NCBI GenBank assembly: GCA_018907035.1
Contig: JACCIC010000004.1
Coordinates: 4,732,501-4,796,500, forward strand
Length of the DNA stretch: 64,000 bases
Source of the DNA: Sycobia sp. Sy_11
Lineage: Eukaryota > Arthropoda > Insecta > Hymenoptera > Epichrysomallidae
Direction: 5' to 3'
Shown here: one piece after another, positions 12,481 to 24,663 of the stretch
How positions within the stretch are numbered: position 1 is the first letter of the stretch
How the letters are laid out: every line of letters begins with the position of its first letter
Made by a program: the position numbers and the translations under genes
The notes under the pieces: model-generated
What the model saw: only the letters and a program-made list of their open reading frames with translations
What the model was told of the DNA's origin: nothing
Databases searched by the model: none

Positions 12481-13794
12481 TGTCCGTGTAAAACTTCGAC
12501 GGAAAGAAGGATTGTATCGGATATAACTGGAATTATTGCGATTTGAACGATTTAAAGTATTTGCAGGTGGAGCATCTATAAGTATATGAAAGCGCCGAGA
12601 GTGCGAAAATTCAATTCAATTCTTTAAAATAATGTTGCCAATAGGAGATCAAAAATCAGTATTTCATCTAGAATAAAATTACCTTTTACGTAAATAATTT
12701 GTACAAATATTGTATTTGGAAAAATGTAGAGGTTTGAAAAATATCAATTATAATTAATATTACAGAGATCTTGTTTTAGCAGAAAATTCGAAGAAAATAT
12801 ACATATTTTTTCACATAAAAATTAAATTATAATATTTTTTTCGAGTATTTTGGTCAAATTAAGGTATATATTTTATTGTCTCTAGGCAAGAAGTCGTAAA
12901 CGAGACATTCGTGTAAACTTGGTAGAAATAGTTATTTTTCTTGTAACCTAAAAATAATTACGTGATTGTTTGAACATTTCCCATGTATTGCATACTATCT
13001 AACATACGTTGCAGTTGGTTCATCCCTTCGGGAGAATATTGTAAAATTAATGGGGAGACGTCGTTCATCCATGTCGAATTTCTATTACATTGCAATCTCA
13101 ATCTCTGAGAAAATGATTTTGAGAATAGTAGTTTTTTCATATAGGCCATATGTCTCCAATGACATTTCACTGTATCATTTTATATATTTTCCAGATATGA
13201 TGACAAAAAAGTAAATACTATTATAAATGTTAATCTTCAGCTTTCAAATAATATTTTTAAAATTATAGGTATTAAGCGTTATTTCAAAATTTTATTTGAC
13301 GATTCCTGTTATAAATTGAAAATAATTTGTACATTTAACACAAATTATTAATGTTTGTATATTATTTATATATATTCTAAAGGATCGTGAAAATTTATTT
13401 TGCTCACATCCGATTGATTACTAAGTAGCCAATGAACCTAAATATAAAATAGTGAACGATAATGTACGGAAGTCAATTAACGTGGAAAGTAAATTTATTA
13501 ATGGATAAATTATATTTTCTAATAATCATTTAAGTTTTTCAATGCAATAGCCTTAATTAAACTCCTAATTTAAAATACTAATTATACACAAGTATTTTAT
13601 TTACATGAATTAGTTTCTATACTATTATATATAATTATACATAATCCTTTGGCAATTAAATTTGAATGAAAGATAGTAATTCTGTATTTATGTATAATTT
13701 TCATAAGCAAAAGATCAATAATAAATAGATGTTATTCCCGTGTAGAAATTCATTCTCGAATTTAATCAGTATCGAGTTAGTTTTCCTTATTAAA

Positions 13795-14830
13795 TGATAG
13801 GATCGAAAAGGAAAATCTAGTCTGATCCGAGTTCCGATTTGTCCCACTTTTAATAGCATTTTATATAGGGAACGAGCTTAGATTTTGGTAGGTATACCAA
13901 GCTAGAATCTAGACTGATTCTAGTCAGAAAATCTAGAAATTAAGCCAATAATAAATTATTCTAATTTTGTTTCCTCGATTAAGTCAATAATTTTTTGACG
14001 TTTTAATATTAATTTATTTAAAATAAAAAATATGTTTACGTATTTAGGTAACGCATACCATTTAATTAGAATTTATAAATTATTTTCTATATGCATTACT
14101 ATGTATTACGTATTACGGTTTACAGTTAACAATTAAGAATTATTAATATATTTTTTATACACTAATTATTGTAAATTTTAATGTTAAAGACCTCTGTTGA
14201 ACGTATAAATTGTTTTATTTCGATGACAAAAATTCCGGCCTCCGCTAAGTATCGAACACCCACGACCCTACGATTCGCAAGCTAACACATTATTCACTAT
14301 GCTAAAACGCAATATGTGATTACTATACTATATTTTGCATATGACCGTACAGACTTAAGATCATATAATAATTTTATAAACACAAGATAAAACGTATAGA
14401 TGCTAGATAGGTATGCGTTAGATAGGTGTGTGTGCGCGTGTGTGTGTGTAATATCTCATTTTCGTACTCGTAATTCATTTCCTTAATTCTCCTACTTGAC
14501 CAATTCGGGCTAGAAGAACACCATTCATTCCAAAATAGGGAGAAGTTAAGGAAATCTGACTAGATCCAAGATAGAAAGCCTAATAATTTCCTGAATTTCT
14601 ATACTTGTAAAATTTTGACTATAGAAAAGACGTATTTGTTTCTAACATCGATAAAAGAAAATTCCAATGAGGTCGAGAAAGTAATAATTAATATAAGATG
14701 ATTATTAGATGATCGAAGGGAAATCTAACTCAGATCTGGCGAGTATTACCTACATGAAGAAATCATCAGTAATACTGACTAGAAACTAGCCCGAACTAGG
14801 GATATGCCGAGTATATTTCTGTATGGGTTG
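13795..14830. repeat. CTAG-rich inverted-repeat block, possible MITE
   Basis: Related words recur on both strands: AAATCTAGTCTGATCC, GAATCTAGACTGATTCTAG, GAAATCTGACTAGATCC and GACTAGAAACTAGCCCGAA. CTAGAATC and GATTCTAG form an 8-bp stem at 13,902-13,923. TTCGGGCTAG at about 14,505 is mirrored by CTAGCCCGAA at about 14,788. This looks like one or more non-autonomous elements, with the tRNA-like SINE head lying between the repeats. Confidence 0.35.
14230..14312 (-). repeat. tRNA-derived SINE head
   Basis: On the minus strand, an A-box-like TAGCATAGTGAATAATG (14,288-14,304) is followed 30-odd bases later by a B-box-like GGGTGTTCGATAC (about 14,249-14,261), then GCGGAGGCCGGAA. The box spacing suits an internal polymerase III promoter. 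The stems pair poorly, so a SINE rather than a tRNA gene is likely. Confidence 0.5.
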
Positions 14831-15162
14831 TCGTGTGCATGAAAAATTGTACGTTTTCCGAACGCCTCATTTGAATACACGACAGCATTTTAGATTGAGT
14901 TGTAAATTTATGTAAGTTGTGAAGTATCGTAATTATTTTAATTGTGTATAATAATAAGCATCGTATTTAGTAAATATTTATGAAAATGGCTACAATTACT
15001 TTTATGTTTCCGGTTTGTTTAAAATATTTATTTTTATATAGAAAATAGTCTAAACAAGGTTTTCAGTATTTTGTACAAAATGTATGTGATCTTCATTCAT
15101 AACAATTCACATCGATCGAAAAGAACTGTGTTTATTTCAAGTATCGATAAGTACTTGTTAAT

Positions 15163-17476
15163 ATGAAAGCTTTTATAATTCTTCCATACGTTATTACTTA
15201 CGTAGTGAGTGCTATTATAAAAATTAAGTTTTAATTACAATTTTATAGCAAGAAATATAATTAATATTACTTTTTTACAAGATAAGTGTCTACTGTATAA
15301 CAATTCAAGAAGCCAGGCAACATATTAGAGAATGTCTGCGTGAAAGAAAAATTCCTTTACGTAAGTGAAAATCAAATATTATATTGTTCGTACTCTGAAC
15401 TAAAATTAATCTATTTAAATCTAAAATCTATGTGTAAAATTAACTATATGCATTAAGAACTTTTATCAAAACTATAGAAAATTCCTATACTTAATAAGAA
15501 TCTCATATCATTCTACTCTCTATTATCTCGTAACAGATAAGTTGCTTAAGAGAACAGCATATAAAAAGTCATAGAAGCATACTGGCAACACATTATAAAA
15601 ATATTCACATTTATAAGAATGAAAGTGTATAATAAATAATTAAGAAATAGTCTTTAAATGTCTTGAAACAGATTTTAAATGCTTAAGAAATATGTAAAGG
15701 TTAATATCTATGTAACAATGCTCGTCATTTTTTTTAAATTAAACAATAATAATTTTTCTGAAGTGACTTAAATATTAATATAATAATAGCGAAATAATAA
15801 TCATGATAATGGGAAGATGTGGAATATAACATGTCGAAACTGATTATAATATAGAAACGAAGTTTTTACAGTGAAAGTTTAAGTACATATAAAGCAAAAA
15901 TATTGTTAATGTTCTTCGTATCCGTGATGCTTGGACGTACTGTGACTTTATTAATCGTATTAATCAATAACTCAAAAACAATTTAGAAAAATGTTCAATA
16001 TAGAAGTTCTAGGAGTCAGACCAATATATTCTATGGCAAAACTAACCTTGACCTTGGCTGAAATTTGGGAGATTATTTCAAGGTCAACTTTATTTTCCGA
16101 GATAAATCCTTATTTACGATAACAGCTTCGGAAAGAAAATAAAATTCCTAGTAAAAACAATTGGAGTGCGCCTATGTCCGGAAAAACATAATTTGAAAGA
16201 CATCGTCGACTGGAGTTCCGCCGATTTATATACGCGTTTGTCACTGTAGCGTAGTCGCTGAAGCGCGTAAATTAGTGGAATCTCAACAGACAATAGCTGA
16301 AAAATAGTGCGCTTTCATTCTCCTTTTGCATTTGTTATCAAAAATAAGTATTTATATTTCAAAAAATAACTTATTGTTAAATAACCTTGAAACTTAAGAT
16401 CTGAGTTAAGATTTTCTGCTGAAATATTATTCCGCCAAGTTATTTAACTATTTCGGAGAACTCTCTGTGCATAGGTAACCAGCAGTGATTTCGTAAAAAA
16501 CACAAGCTTTTAATGGTAAAATATTAATTCTTGAGATCTTAAATTACAATAATAAATTCCATGTAAAATAATAAAAATATATTAAATGAATGTATTATGA
16601 ATGTTCAACTGTATTTTATATAAAATTATGCATTTTTCAATTGTTCACAATTTGTTAGCATGTATTATATGTAATATTTATGATATATGAAAACCGCTGG
16701 AATACATACAGGATATTAGTAATATATTAACATGAACGGAATACCTCGTATTTGATTTTTCATAAATTAGTTTGTTTCTATAATATTTATAATAATATTG
16801 ACTCAAATGAGACTGATAGAACTTCATATTATATGCTCTATTTAGGAAATAAATTAACGATGCCGAGCTCTATACGCGCTATGTGCGAAATTACTTTTTC
16901 GAGAAAGATGCATTGAGAATGAAATTTCCAACAAAAAATTCAGTTGCCTCTGAATCATAGAATAGTTTAGGTATTTTAATTATGGTTATCGAATATTTAA
17001 TTATTTTTTTCAGAATATAATTTCCAATGATACATACGCTGCCTTTTAATTAATCTTCAAGTAAAATGCATTAAAAATCGACGTTTTAATATTAATACAC
17101 AATATTAATTTTTTGAATGGGAAATAAATCCATTTTTTTATCGAAAACCTATAGTTTGCAAGAAAAAATGATGTCAAAACAGACATCTTTTCAAATATGT
17201 ATATATATATATATTGAATGTTATAGCATCTTTATAGTAGCCCTGATTTAGACTGGGGTGTACCGAAATTGTCACCTCTGTCAACGGTGGTCATCCTTCG
17301 CCCTTCCAGGCTGTATAGTTGATAATATAAAGTGCCGTCCACGTATGAACTTGTCACCCTTCTCCTGTCCCTTATCAGACAGCTCGGGCGCGCGCTGCGG
17401 GGGTTACTTTCATAACTGTGGTATTCATAATCGGCCATCGCTCGGGTATATCGCGAATATATTACATTATATTGAG

Positions 17477-17526
<50 letters not shown>

Positions 17527-20003
17527 TAATAATTTTAAATTAAGACATACCAGCAAATATTCCAGTTCTGGACAGTATTAACAAAAATCAGTTTAAGATT
17601 GATAACTATCCTTGAGGACTTTAATAACATTAACAGTTATCACAAATTTACGTCTAGTTCAGTTTTTCAAAAGACCGTATTTAATGTTAAGGAAATAATC
17701 ATCTTTTCAGTATAAACATCGCATATTTCTTCTAAAATTTAATTTTCTTCAGATATTTAACGTTTACAGAAACAGATGTAGAACAGTAAAACATTATCTT
17801 TTTTATGATTTACAGTTTTGAGTTACTTTTTTTCAAATCTTTCATATTTTCTGAGATAATTTTGAAAAACCAGTTATGTTTTTTCTATGTTTTCAATATT
17901 TGTTATTATGTTCGTTATTATTTTTGTAATCAGCGTTCCGTAATACGTAAATAAATAAATTATTAAGTATATGGAGCATTTAAGTATATGGAATAAATAA
18001 ACTTATGATTTAATAGTGTACGGTATAAAATAAATTAAATAAATCAATATGAAGTACATTAAACATTTTTTACAATTTTTATTATTTTTCAAGACACATG
18101 AAAAAAACTAACGAATCCTGTGGGTTTATTAAAATTTACAACGTTAAAATGTTCTTGTATCCAATTTATTATCTACTGAACATTTCAAAACATGTATGTT
18201 TTTTTTCAAATTTTTCCTTGTTTTCGAAGTGCAATCGTATATTTACATTGGTTATACATAATATTAATAATCATTATTAATTATTTATGCTTCCTTAATT
18301 ATTTTTCATAGACGAAATAGTGAATCTGAAACAGCGTAACTCCCCAGAAATGGACTGTCTGACTGCTTGTGTAATGAAGAAGCGAGGAACTGTAAGTTTC
18401 CTATATTTACGAGAGTGGATTGACAAGTTTCCGGCCTGGCCAAGAGATGGCGCCACTAGGCCTACCTTGAGATGGCGTTCTATAGTACCATTCTTAGAAA
18501 GCTTGTAGCTATAGTTTCAGTCCGATCGCCATGTTAATTTAGGTTTGACAGCAGGCTGAAAAAGACGTCTCTGTGTTTTTCGTAAAAATGGAAAAGCTCG
18601 AAAATCGTGCTGTCATCATATACTTTTATTTCAAGGGGTTATCGCCGAAGGAAATTAAAGAAGAGATGAACTCACACAACATCCTCCCCGTCATATTCAA
18701 CCATTAAGCAGTGGGTTTCCGCGTTTAAAAAGGGTCGTGTGAGCACCTCTGATGAAACTCCCATTGAGACACCCCATTGAGATCACAACTCCAGATATGA
18801 TCGAAAAAATCCATCAAATAGTGTTGAAAGGCCGCAGATTAAAAGATCGTGAGATAGCTAAGACCTAAGAAGTAAGATGTCATATGAACGTGTACAAAAT
18901 ATTTTGCACCAACATTTGTATATGGAAAAGCTCTGTGCAAGATGGGTGCCGCGTTTGCTAACAGTCGACCAAAAATTGATTCGAAAGAACATTTCTACCG
19001 CCAATTTGGCGTTGTATAAGCGTAATCTAAGCGAATTTTTGCGTCGATTCGTAACCGTTGACGAAATTTGGGTCCACCACTACACTCCTGAAACCAAACA
19101 ACAGTCTAAACAGTGGGTTGGACCAGGGGAATCAACTCCAAAAAATGCAAAAACAATTTTGTAGGCGAACAAGGTTATGGCTACTGTTTTTTGGGATGCA
19201 AGAGGTATTATATATATATTGATTACCTTGAAAAGGGTAAAACTATTACTGGTCAATACTACAGCAGACTTATTGCAACGTTTGAGCCACGAAGTGAAAA
19301 TTAAACGACCTCATCTGGCGAAGAAAAAAATCTTGTTTCATCACGATAACGCACCTTCGCACACGTTAATCGTTGCGATGGCTAAAATCAACGATCTGAA
19401 GTTTTAATTGATGCCGCACCCTCCCTACTCTCCAGACCTAGCCCCGAGTGACTATTATCTGTGTCCTAACCTCAAAAAATGGCTTGCCGGTAAGAGATTT
19501 GCGGACAAGGAAGAAGTAATCGAAGCTGTAAATGGGTATTTTGAGGAGTTTGACGAATCAGTCTATAGAGATGATATTGCTAGACTAGAACACCACTATG
19601 AGAAATGTATCAGCCTTAGAGGAGAGAAATAAAAAAAAATTCTTAAAAACGTTGTTTTTCTTGGTCAGGTCGGAAACTTATTAATCCACTCTCGTATTAA
19701 TCTACATATAAACGTGTTTAAAAATTTTACTTTTATCTTAATCAATAATTGTATTCTTCGAAGCTATGTGGAGGAAAAATAAATCCGTACAAAATGGCTG
19801 TTATATTAAGGGAACTAGGGTTCGCGAGACAGGAACATACAGATGAGAAATTCTTAAGATGTGCGACAGCAGGTATATAAAAACTTTATATATTTGTCGT
19901 AGGTTATTATATAGTTAATTCAATTGATTGTTTTTTTATAGCCAACATACAATATGATGAATGCCTGGTCGCAAAGGATATGGTAGCCTGTTTATTTTTT
20001 TGA
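15163..20003 (+). CDS. Odorant-binding protein (OBP-a), five exons, mariner in intron 3
   Basis: Exons: 15,163-15,204; 15,282-15,360; 18,312-18,391; 19,764-19,872; 19,942-20,003 (intron phases 0,1,0,1; 123 residues). The product is a small secreted carrier of hydrophobic ligands. The first exon encodes a hydrophobic start (MKAFIILPYVITYV) and ends at donor GTGAGT. Six conserved cysteines follow as C-x23-C-x3-C-x39-C-x10-C-x8-C, the classical OBP pattern. A further Cys sits at the start of exon 4, and another lies at the end of the signal region. Lengths of exons 1 and 3 (42 and 80 nt) and all intron phases match the OBP gene at 22,016-24,626. A mariner (18,410-19,694) begins 16 bp after the exon 3 donor. 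The protein ends only three residues after the sixth Cys, just after a T7 run; a single-base length change there would give a 38-residue extension, so the true end needs transcript evidence. It could be a pseudogene if the mariner disturbs splicing. Confidence 0.82.
16049..16086. promoter_or_regulatory. Inverted pair of TCAAGGTCA-type half-sites
   Basis: TGACCTTGG (16,049-16,057) is followed 20 bp later by TCAAGGTCA (16,078-16,086). The extended half-site TCAAGGTCA is the known target of FTZ-F1/NR5 and ERR-type nuclear receptors. The pair lies in intron 2 of the first OBP gene. A second overlapping AACCTTGACCTTGG gives a partial direct repeat. Its function is inferred only. Confidence 0.3.
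17479..17521. repeat. (AT)n microsatellite
   Basis: About 21 AT units inside OBP-a intron 2. Confidence 0.9.
18410..19694 (+). mobile_element. Mariner element, end-to-end, inactivated
   Basis: The element is 1,285 bp with near-identical terminal inverted repeats beginning CGAGAGTGGATT and running about 36 bp (32 of 36 matching). It is flanked by TA target-site duplications at 18,408-18,409 and 19,695-19,696. Its length and TA duplication are typical of mariner. It inserted 16 bp inside intron 3 of an OBP gene, in the same orientation as that gene. Both termini survive but the transposase frame is broken, so it could move only if a related active transposase were supplied elsewhere. Confidence 0.93.
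18588..19632 (+). pseudogene. Mariner transposase, broken
   Basis: The frame starts with MEKLENRAVIIYFYFKG (helix-turn-helix N-terminus) and ends at 19,632, about the usual 345-codon length. Recognisable blocks in order are ARWVPRLLTVDQK, TVDEIWVHHYTPETKQQSKQW (first catalytic Asp), HHDNAPSH (second Asp) and YSPDLAPSDYY (third Asp). The second and third Asp are separated by 34 codons, the mariner D34D signature. It is inactivated by frameshifts near 18,690-18,870 and by in-frame stops near 19,162 and 19,406. Confidence 0.92.
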
Positions 20004-20596
20004 GGATTCGCAAAAGAAGGATAGATTGAAAGTTTGGACATTTTACTTATCGCCTTATAATGCATTATATCACTTTAGTACGAAGAACATCCTCTTGCGA
20101 AGAGATTTATAAAATCTACAATCCAACAAGTACAAACGAGTTATATATAAATTTAATCAACTATTTTGTTCAGTATATTTATATTATTGTATCAATATTT
20201 TTATATTCAATAATATCTTTTTATTGATAACATGTTACTGTTTTATTTATGCTTCTACAATTATCATATGTGTTCGTAATTATCTAATGAATGTACAAGT
20301 ATATTGTTCTGTAATGCTGCTTATGTTAATTATTACATGTCGAGATACCATCGGTATGATATATCGTAAGGCTTGCTATTCTCTGATGTAATGAATAATT
20401 ATATTGTTTATTTTAATTTTTCTAATGTAATATATAGAGTAGAACAGAACTAGTCAATTACAAATAAACATGATGATTAAGTTTATCTGAATTGTTCATC
20501 TCGATTTGTAAGTTTCATAAAATGTGTGCAACACGGAAGAACCACAAGTTAAAGCAGAATTTACATTTTATAATAAGAATAATAAGACACAGAATA

Positions 20597-20599
<3 letters not shown>

Positions 20600-20652
<53 letters not shown>
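20600..20652. repeat. Compound (AT)n(GT)n microsatellite
   Basis: About 17 AT units followed directly by about 9 GT units. Confidence 0.9.
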
Positions 20653-21931
20653 ATGTGTCAATTATTGTACTGTATAAATAAATAAATGAATAATTCTTTT
20701 TTATTAATAGTTTTTGTTCAAAATGATAAAAAATACGATTATTTATTATAAAAATTAGTTATCATGCTAGTTAATGTTTTACAAACGATAAAGGTATGAT
20801 AATAAAGATATTTGAATAGAATAGACGCCTAAATTGTGTTAAGAGTAAGAATAACTCATAACAAATTATGTTTATTCAATTTTAAGAATGTATAAGAAAT
20901 ATTTAAGAATTATCGAACGCTGTTTTCCACCGCAAATTTTACAACCAATTATTTTACAAACGATAAAGCAAAAAATGTATCTTTTATTAATTCTTATATT
21001 ATCCAATATATTGTAATATCGTTAAAATCGACAGGGGGTATATCGAGTTCTTTTCCTGCGAGTTCAAAAATCCGAGATTATACGATTAATATTTTGTGTA
21101 CTGTTAAAGTTATAGTTAAATATAATTATTATTACTGAGATCATGTAGTTGATTAATTTGCTTATAAGGAAAATTAGAACAGAGCAAGATCTTTCGGCAG
21201 AGCGAACTCACATTCACGTAAGAGGTATGTAGAGAGCTGAATAGATGGATAGATAAAACAGATTTTCGAAATATATTAGGTTGGAAAAATCAGAAGTTAT
21301 TTATCACTGAATAAAGAACGACGTCATGATTCTTTTAAAGGATTTTTGAATTATCTCTTCGTACACCTCATATTAATAGCCACTTATATACTTACCTGTA
21401 TCCACTAAATATATGAAATTACTGAAAGCTTGTCATGATACTACTTATAATACTTAATGTTTTTGAATGCTAATAATAAACAAAAATTTCCCAACGGTCG
21501 AAAATCAATTACGTTTTCAAAAAAATAAACTTTCAATAATTTATAATGTTAAACTAATTTTATTATTAATATTGATTTTTTCCTCTGCGTCTGTTATTTA
21601 ACTCATAATTTAAGGAATATATAAAATAAAAATAGCACGGAGATACTTATATAAATATTAAGTATTAATTGCTGCGTATGCTGATATAAGCCTTAATTCG
21701 CTTGTTAATAATGTGGTTTTCCAAAAATAGACAGTTTGAAAATCATTAAATAATATAGAGGCTATAGAAAAGATGATATTTTCAGCGTACAGACGAGAAT
21801 TCAGATTGTTTAGAGCGATCAAGATTATATTTTGATTAGAATTTGCTGTGTAACAAGGAAAATTATTATTGCAGTTATGTTCCACTTATAATAATTTAAG
21901 TATTAGATTTAGGATAATAAAACGTCGTTGT

Positions 21932-21939
21932 TATATAAG
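21932..21939 (+). promoter_or_regulatory. TATA box candidate of OBP-b
   Basis: TATATAAG lies 77 bp upstream of the start codon at 22,016, leaving room for a short 5' leader if transcription starts about 30 bp downstream. Confidence 0.4.
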
Positions 21940-22015
21940 AAGTTCAGCTAATGTATGATTTTTATTTATTCTGAAAAAAACGCTTGGACGTTCGAAACAT
22001 ATTGAGAACTACAGT

Positions 22016-24626
22016 ATGAAGATTATAATTTTGGTTTTGTGCGCTTTAGTATTAGTGGTGAGCGACGATATTTCAAATACAAAAACTTTCAGATTATATC
22101 ATTTCATAGTTTCGATAGATAATTATAGCATTGAAAAAAGTTTTTTAGAAATCTAAGATTGTATAAGAAGTATATATTTTGGTTTCTCATTTTACAAATA
22201 GTTTAATGCATTAACGATCATGTTTTAAAATATTGTGTACTGATAGAAAATAATTATATTATGGTTACCTGTTTTTCAAATAAACTATATATAATTGTGA
22301 TTTTACATATTGTTTTTTGTGGAACAGGTAAGCGGTAAATTCGCAGCAGTTGAAAGCATAGAAGAATGTTTGAAAGAAAATGGTTTGAAAACAGGTGTGT
22401 ATAGTCACAATATTAGAAAAAAATTTATTATATTTATGATATAGAGTATATTTGAACTTCAAAAGAGTTTTCATTTAACAAGTAAATTAATTTTTCATGA
22501 TAATTATTATATAGTTTGAATATAAGTTGTATTCAATAATAAACGGGCACATTATATTTTAGTGAAGAATTACATTTCTTTAGTAAATTTTCATTGAAAT
22601 AAAAGAGACAGGATAGAAATTAGAAGCAAACCGAATGAATTTTACGATTAAGATCTACTTGCAGAAATCCATGAGGAATTTTTTATTCTTTAAAATACTT
22701 ATTTTGTTAAAAGAATGAAATTACTATTATTTCACAAATATTTTAGATCTTCTAAATAAATTCGAAGTCAGCAGTCAATATCATATCCTCTTCGTTAAAG
22801 ATGCATAATATCGTATTGTTTGTTATCATATTATATGCATATTAATTACTGTCTATGTAACTTCAAAATTAGCCAAATATGATGATTTACGTTTAAAGTT
22901 ACTGACGCAATTAAAAAATGAAGCATTTCTTTATCTGATTATTTAGTATGAATTTAGTAAAATTATTCTGTATAAAAATATTCAAACATTGCAGTAGAAA
23001 AATAATAAAATTTTATTTCGATAATTTAACAGAAGATTTAGAAAATCTAGGAAAAGAAGTTGATCCGAAGCTACGGTGTCTTATGGCCTGTTATTTAGAA
23101 AAGATTGGAGTTGTAAGTTAATAATGAATGTCTTCCTTGATAAATATCATATCTGTTAGAGTATTTTGCAATTTCTTTTTTTAATTATAGATAAAAGATG
23201 GAGAAATCAACAAGGAATCGTTGAAAACGAGTGTACTACGGGTCAGGTCTACTAAGGAGAATGAAGACAAAGTGTCCAAATTGATAGATACGTGTATACA
23301 AGAGGGTATTTATCCATTATTTTGATTGAGATAATTTTCCACATAAAATAATATTTTACGAATCTAATACGAAAATACTTACCATGTAATCAATATTAAA
23401 TTATTTTTAATTATTTATGAATTTAACTTGAGGAGGTGTATAAGTATTATGTAATTTGCATAAATTGGTGACAGAATTATTTTATCGCATTGAATTTATG
23501 ATCATCGTTAATGAATTCAATTACTAAATTTAAGATTTTATTGGTCAAATTTTACGATCCTAACCATAGAAAACCTAGAATTTTCATCTAATAAAATGAA
23601 AAATTGCTATCCGGATAATTATTAAAGAGATTTGCCAGACTTATTTATACTTAATAAATAGATCGATAGAACTAATAAAGGAAGTACACAACCAAATTTT
23701 ACGAGTGGATGAAAAATACATTATATAGAAAAATGCAGCAGAGTATCATTACTTTTGTACATGGGCCTATTCTTTCCTTAACTTTATATTCAGACGCGGT
23801 AATTAATTTTACACTACTTTAACCTCTCGATGTTCGTGGCGAAAAATATAGTTCATGCTAGTATGTAAGTTGATTTTTAAAACCTCGTGTGTCAATTTAC
23901 CTCCGAGTGAAGCGAGTAAATAATCAACTTCCACAATTGTATTAAAACGCATTATTTCGATCCTTGTAGTATATAGTAGAGAAAAAAAAATAAATAAAAA
24001 AGTATTTAGCTTATATGAGCACATGTCATTATGTAAAATTGAAAAAAATTTTGAAGATTAAATAGAAAAGCTAAAATAGAATAAAAAAACAAATAATAAT
24101 AAAAATAGAATAGAATAAAAAAGAACGTTGGCAAGAGAAAATTACATGTTTAATGTATGCGAAGAAATTTAAGAGATGAAAAACTTTGAATAAGTGAATT
24201 AGTAGTGAAAATAAAGAATTAAAAATAAGTGAAGAAGTATAATATAAAATTAAAAGAACAGACGCAGTGCGAACGCTTCATTTTTATGCGCAATTAATGT
24301 ATCTTTCACCCTCTAGTAAGAATTAGTTCTCCGGTGGGCGTGTACTCTCCGTGTAAGTAATGCATTAACAGCATAAAAAGACTGAGCTAATAAAACAAAC
24401 TGTTTTCGTAAGGCGAATGCATTTTAAAAATAATAAATTTTACTTACAGTCTTATTTATTACTTGGTAAAAGAAAGCTAAATATTAATATATTTATTTTT
24501 TTAATATAAATTTATTCAGTTCCTTACTGAATTTCAGCACCGGATACTTTAGAACTATGTTTACGAGCACATCAGATTATTGTATGCCTGAAAGATGGAT
24601 TGGACAAAGTTGAGGACTCATCGTAA
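22016..24626 (+). CDS. Odorant-binding protein (OBP-b), five exons
   Basis: Exons: 22,016-22,057; 22,328-22,394; 23,033-23,112; 23,191-23,305; 24,538-24,626 (phases 0,1,0,1; 130 residues). This is a secreted PBP/GOBP-family carrier expected in sensillar lymph or haemolymph, where such proteins bind small hydrophobic ligands. The start MKIIILVLCALVLV is a signal peptide. The mature part has six cysteines as C-x23-C-x3-C-x41-C-x10-C-x8-C, in motifs IEECLKENG, LRCLMACYLEK, IDTCIQE, ELCLRAH and IVCLKDG. Every intron has GT-AG borders with good donors (GTGAGC, GTGTGT, GTAAGT, GTATTT). A TATA-like box precedes it and AATAAA follows 32 bp after the stop. The frame is intact. It could belong near the ant Gp-9-like OBP group, but it is shorter than Gp-9 and I do not assign a symbol. 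Confidence 0.92.
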
Positions 24627-24657
24627 AAATCGAGAGAATAATGTTTTTTTTTTTTTA

Positions 24658-24663
24658 AATAAA
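24658..24663 (+). terminator. Polyadenylation signal of OBP-b
   Basis: AATAAA after a T-rich run, 32 bp past the stop codon. Confidence 0.7.

Larger units (their letters stand above)
12481..15162. other. Intergenic stretch upstream of the OBP cluster
   Basis: AT-rich. It holds opposed 70-82 codon frames at 12,958-13,214 that I do not recognise, a CTAG-rich repeat block (13,795-14,830), a tRNA-like SINE head (14,230-14,312) and a short GT run near 14,430. Confidence 0.45.
20004..22015. other. Spacer between OBP genes
   Basis: AT-rich sequence with a compound AT/GT microsatellite and, at about 21,275-21,300, TTAGGTTGGAAAAATCAGAA, which resembles a mariner terminal repeat. No further OBP exon was found in either direction. 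Confidence 0.45.

Noticed and set aside
12958..13214. Opposed frames of 70 and 82 codons
   Set aside because: Neither shows splice-joined neighbours or a known domain. The minus-strand one looks somewhat protein-like, but I cannot support it.
18098..18280. Plus-strand 60-codon frame with one Cys as OBP-a exon 2
   Set aside because: Splice phase does not fit; the exon at 15,282-15,360 fits phase, Cys position and C1-C2 spacing exactly.
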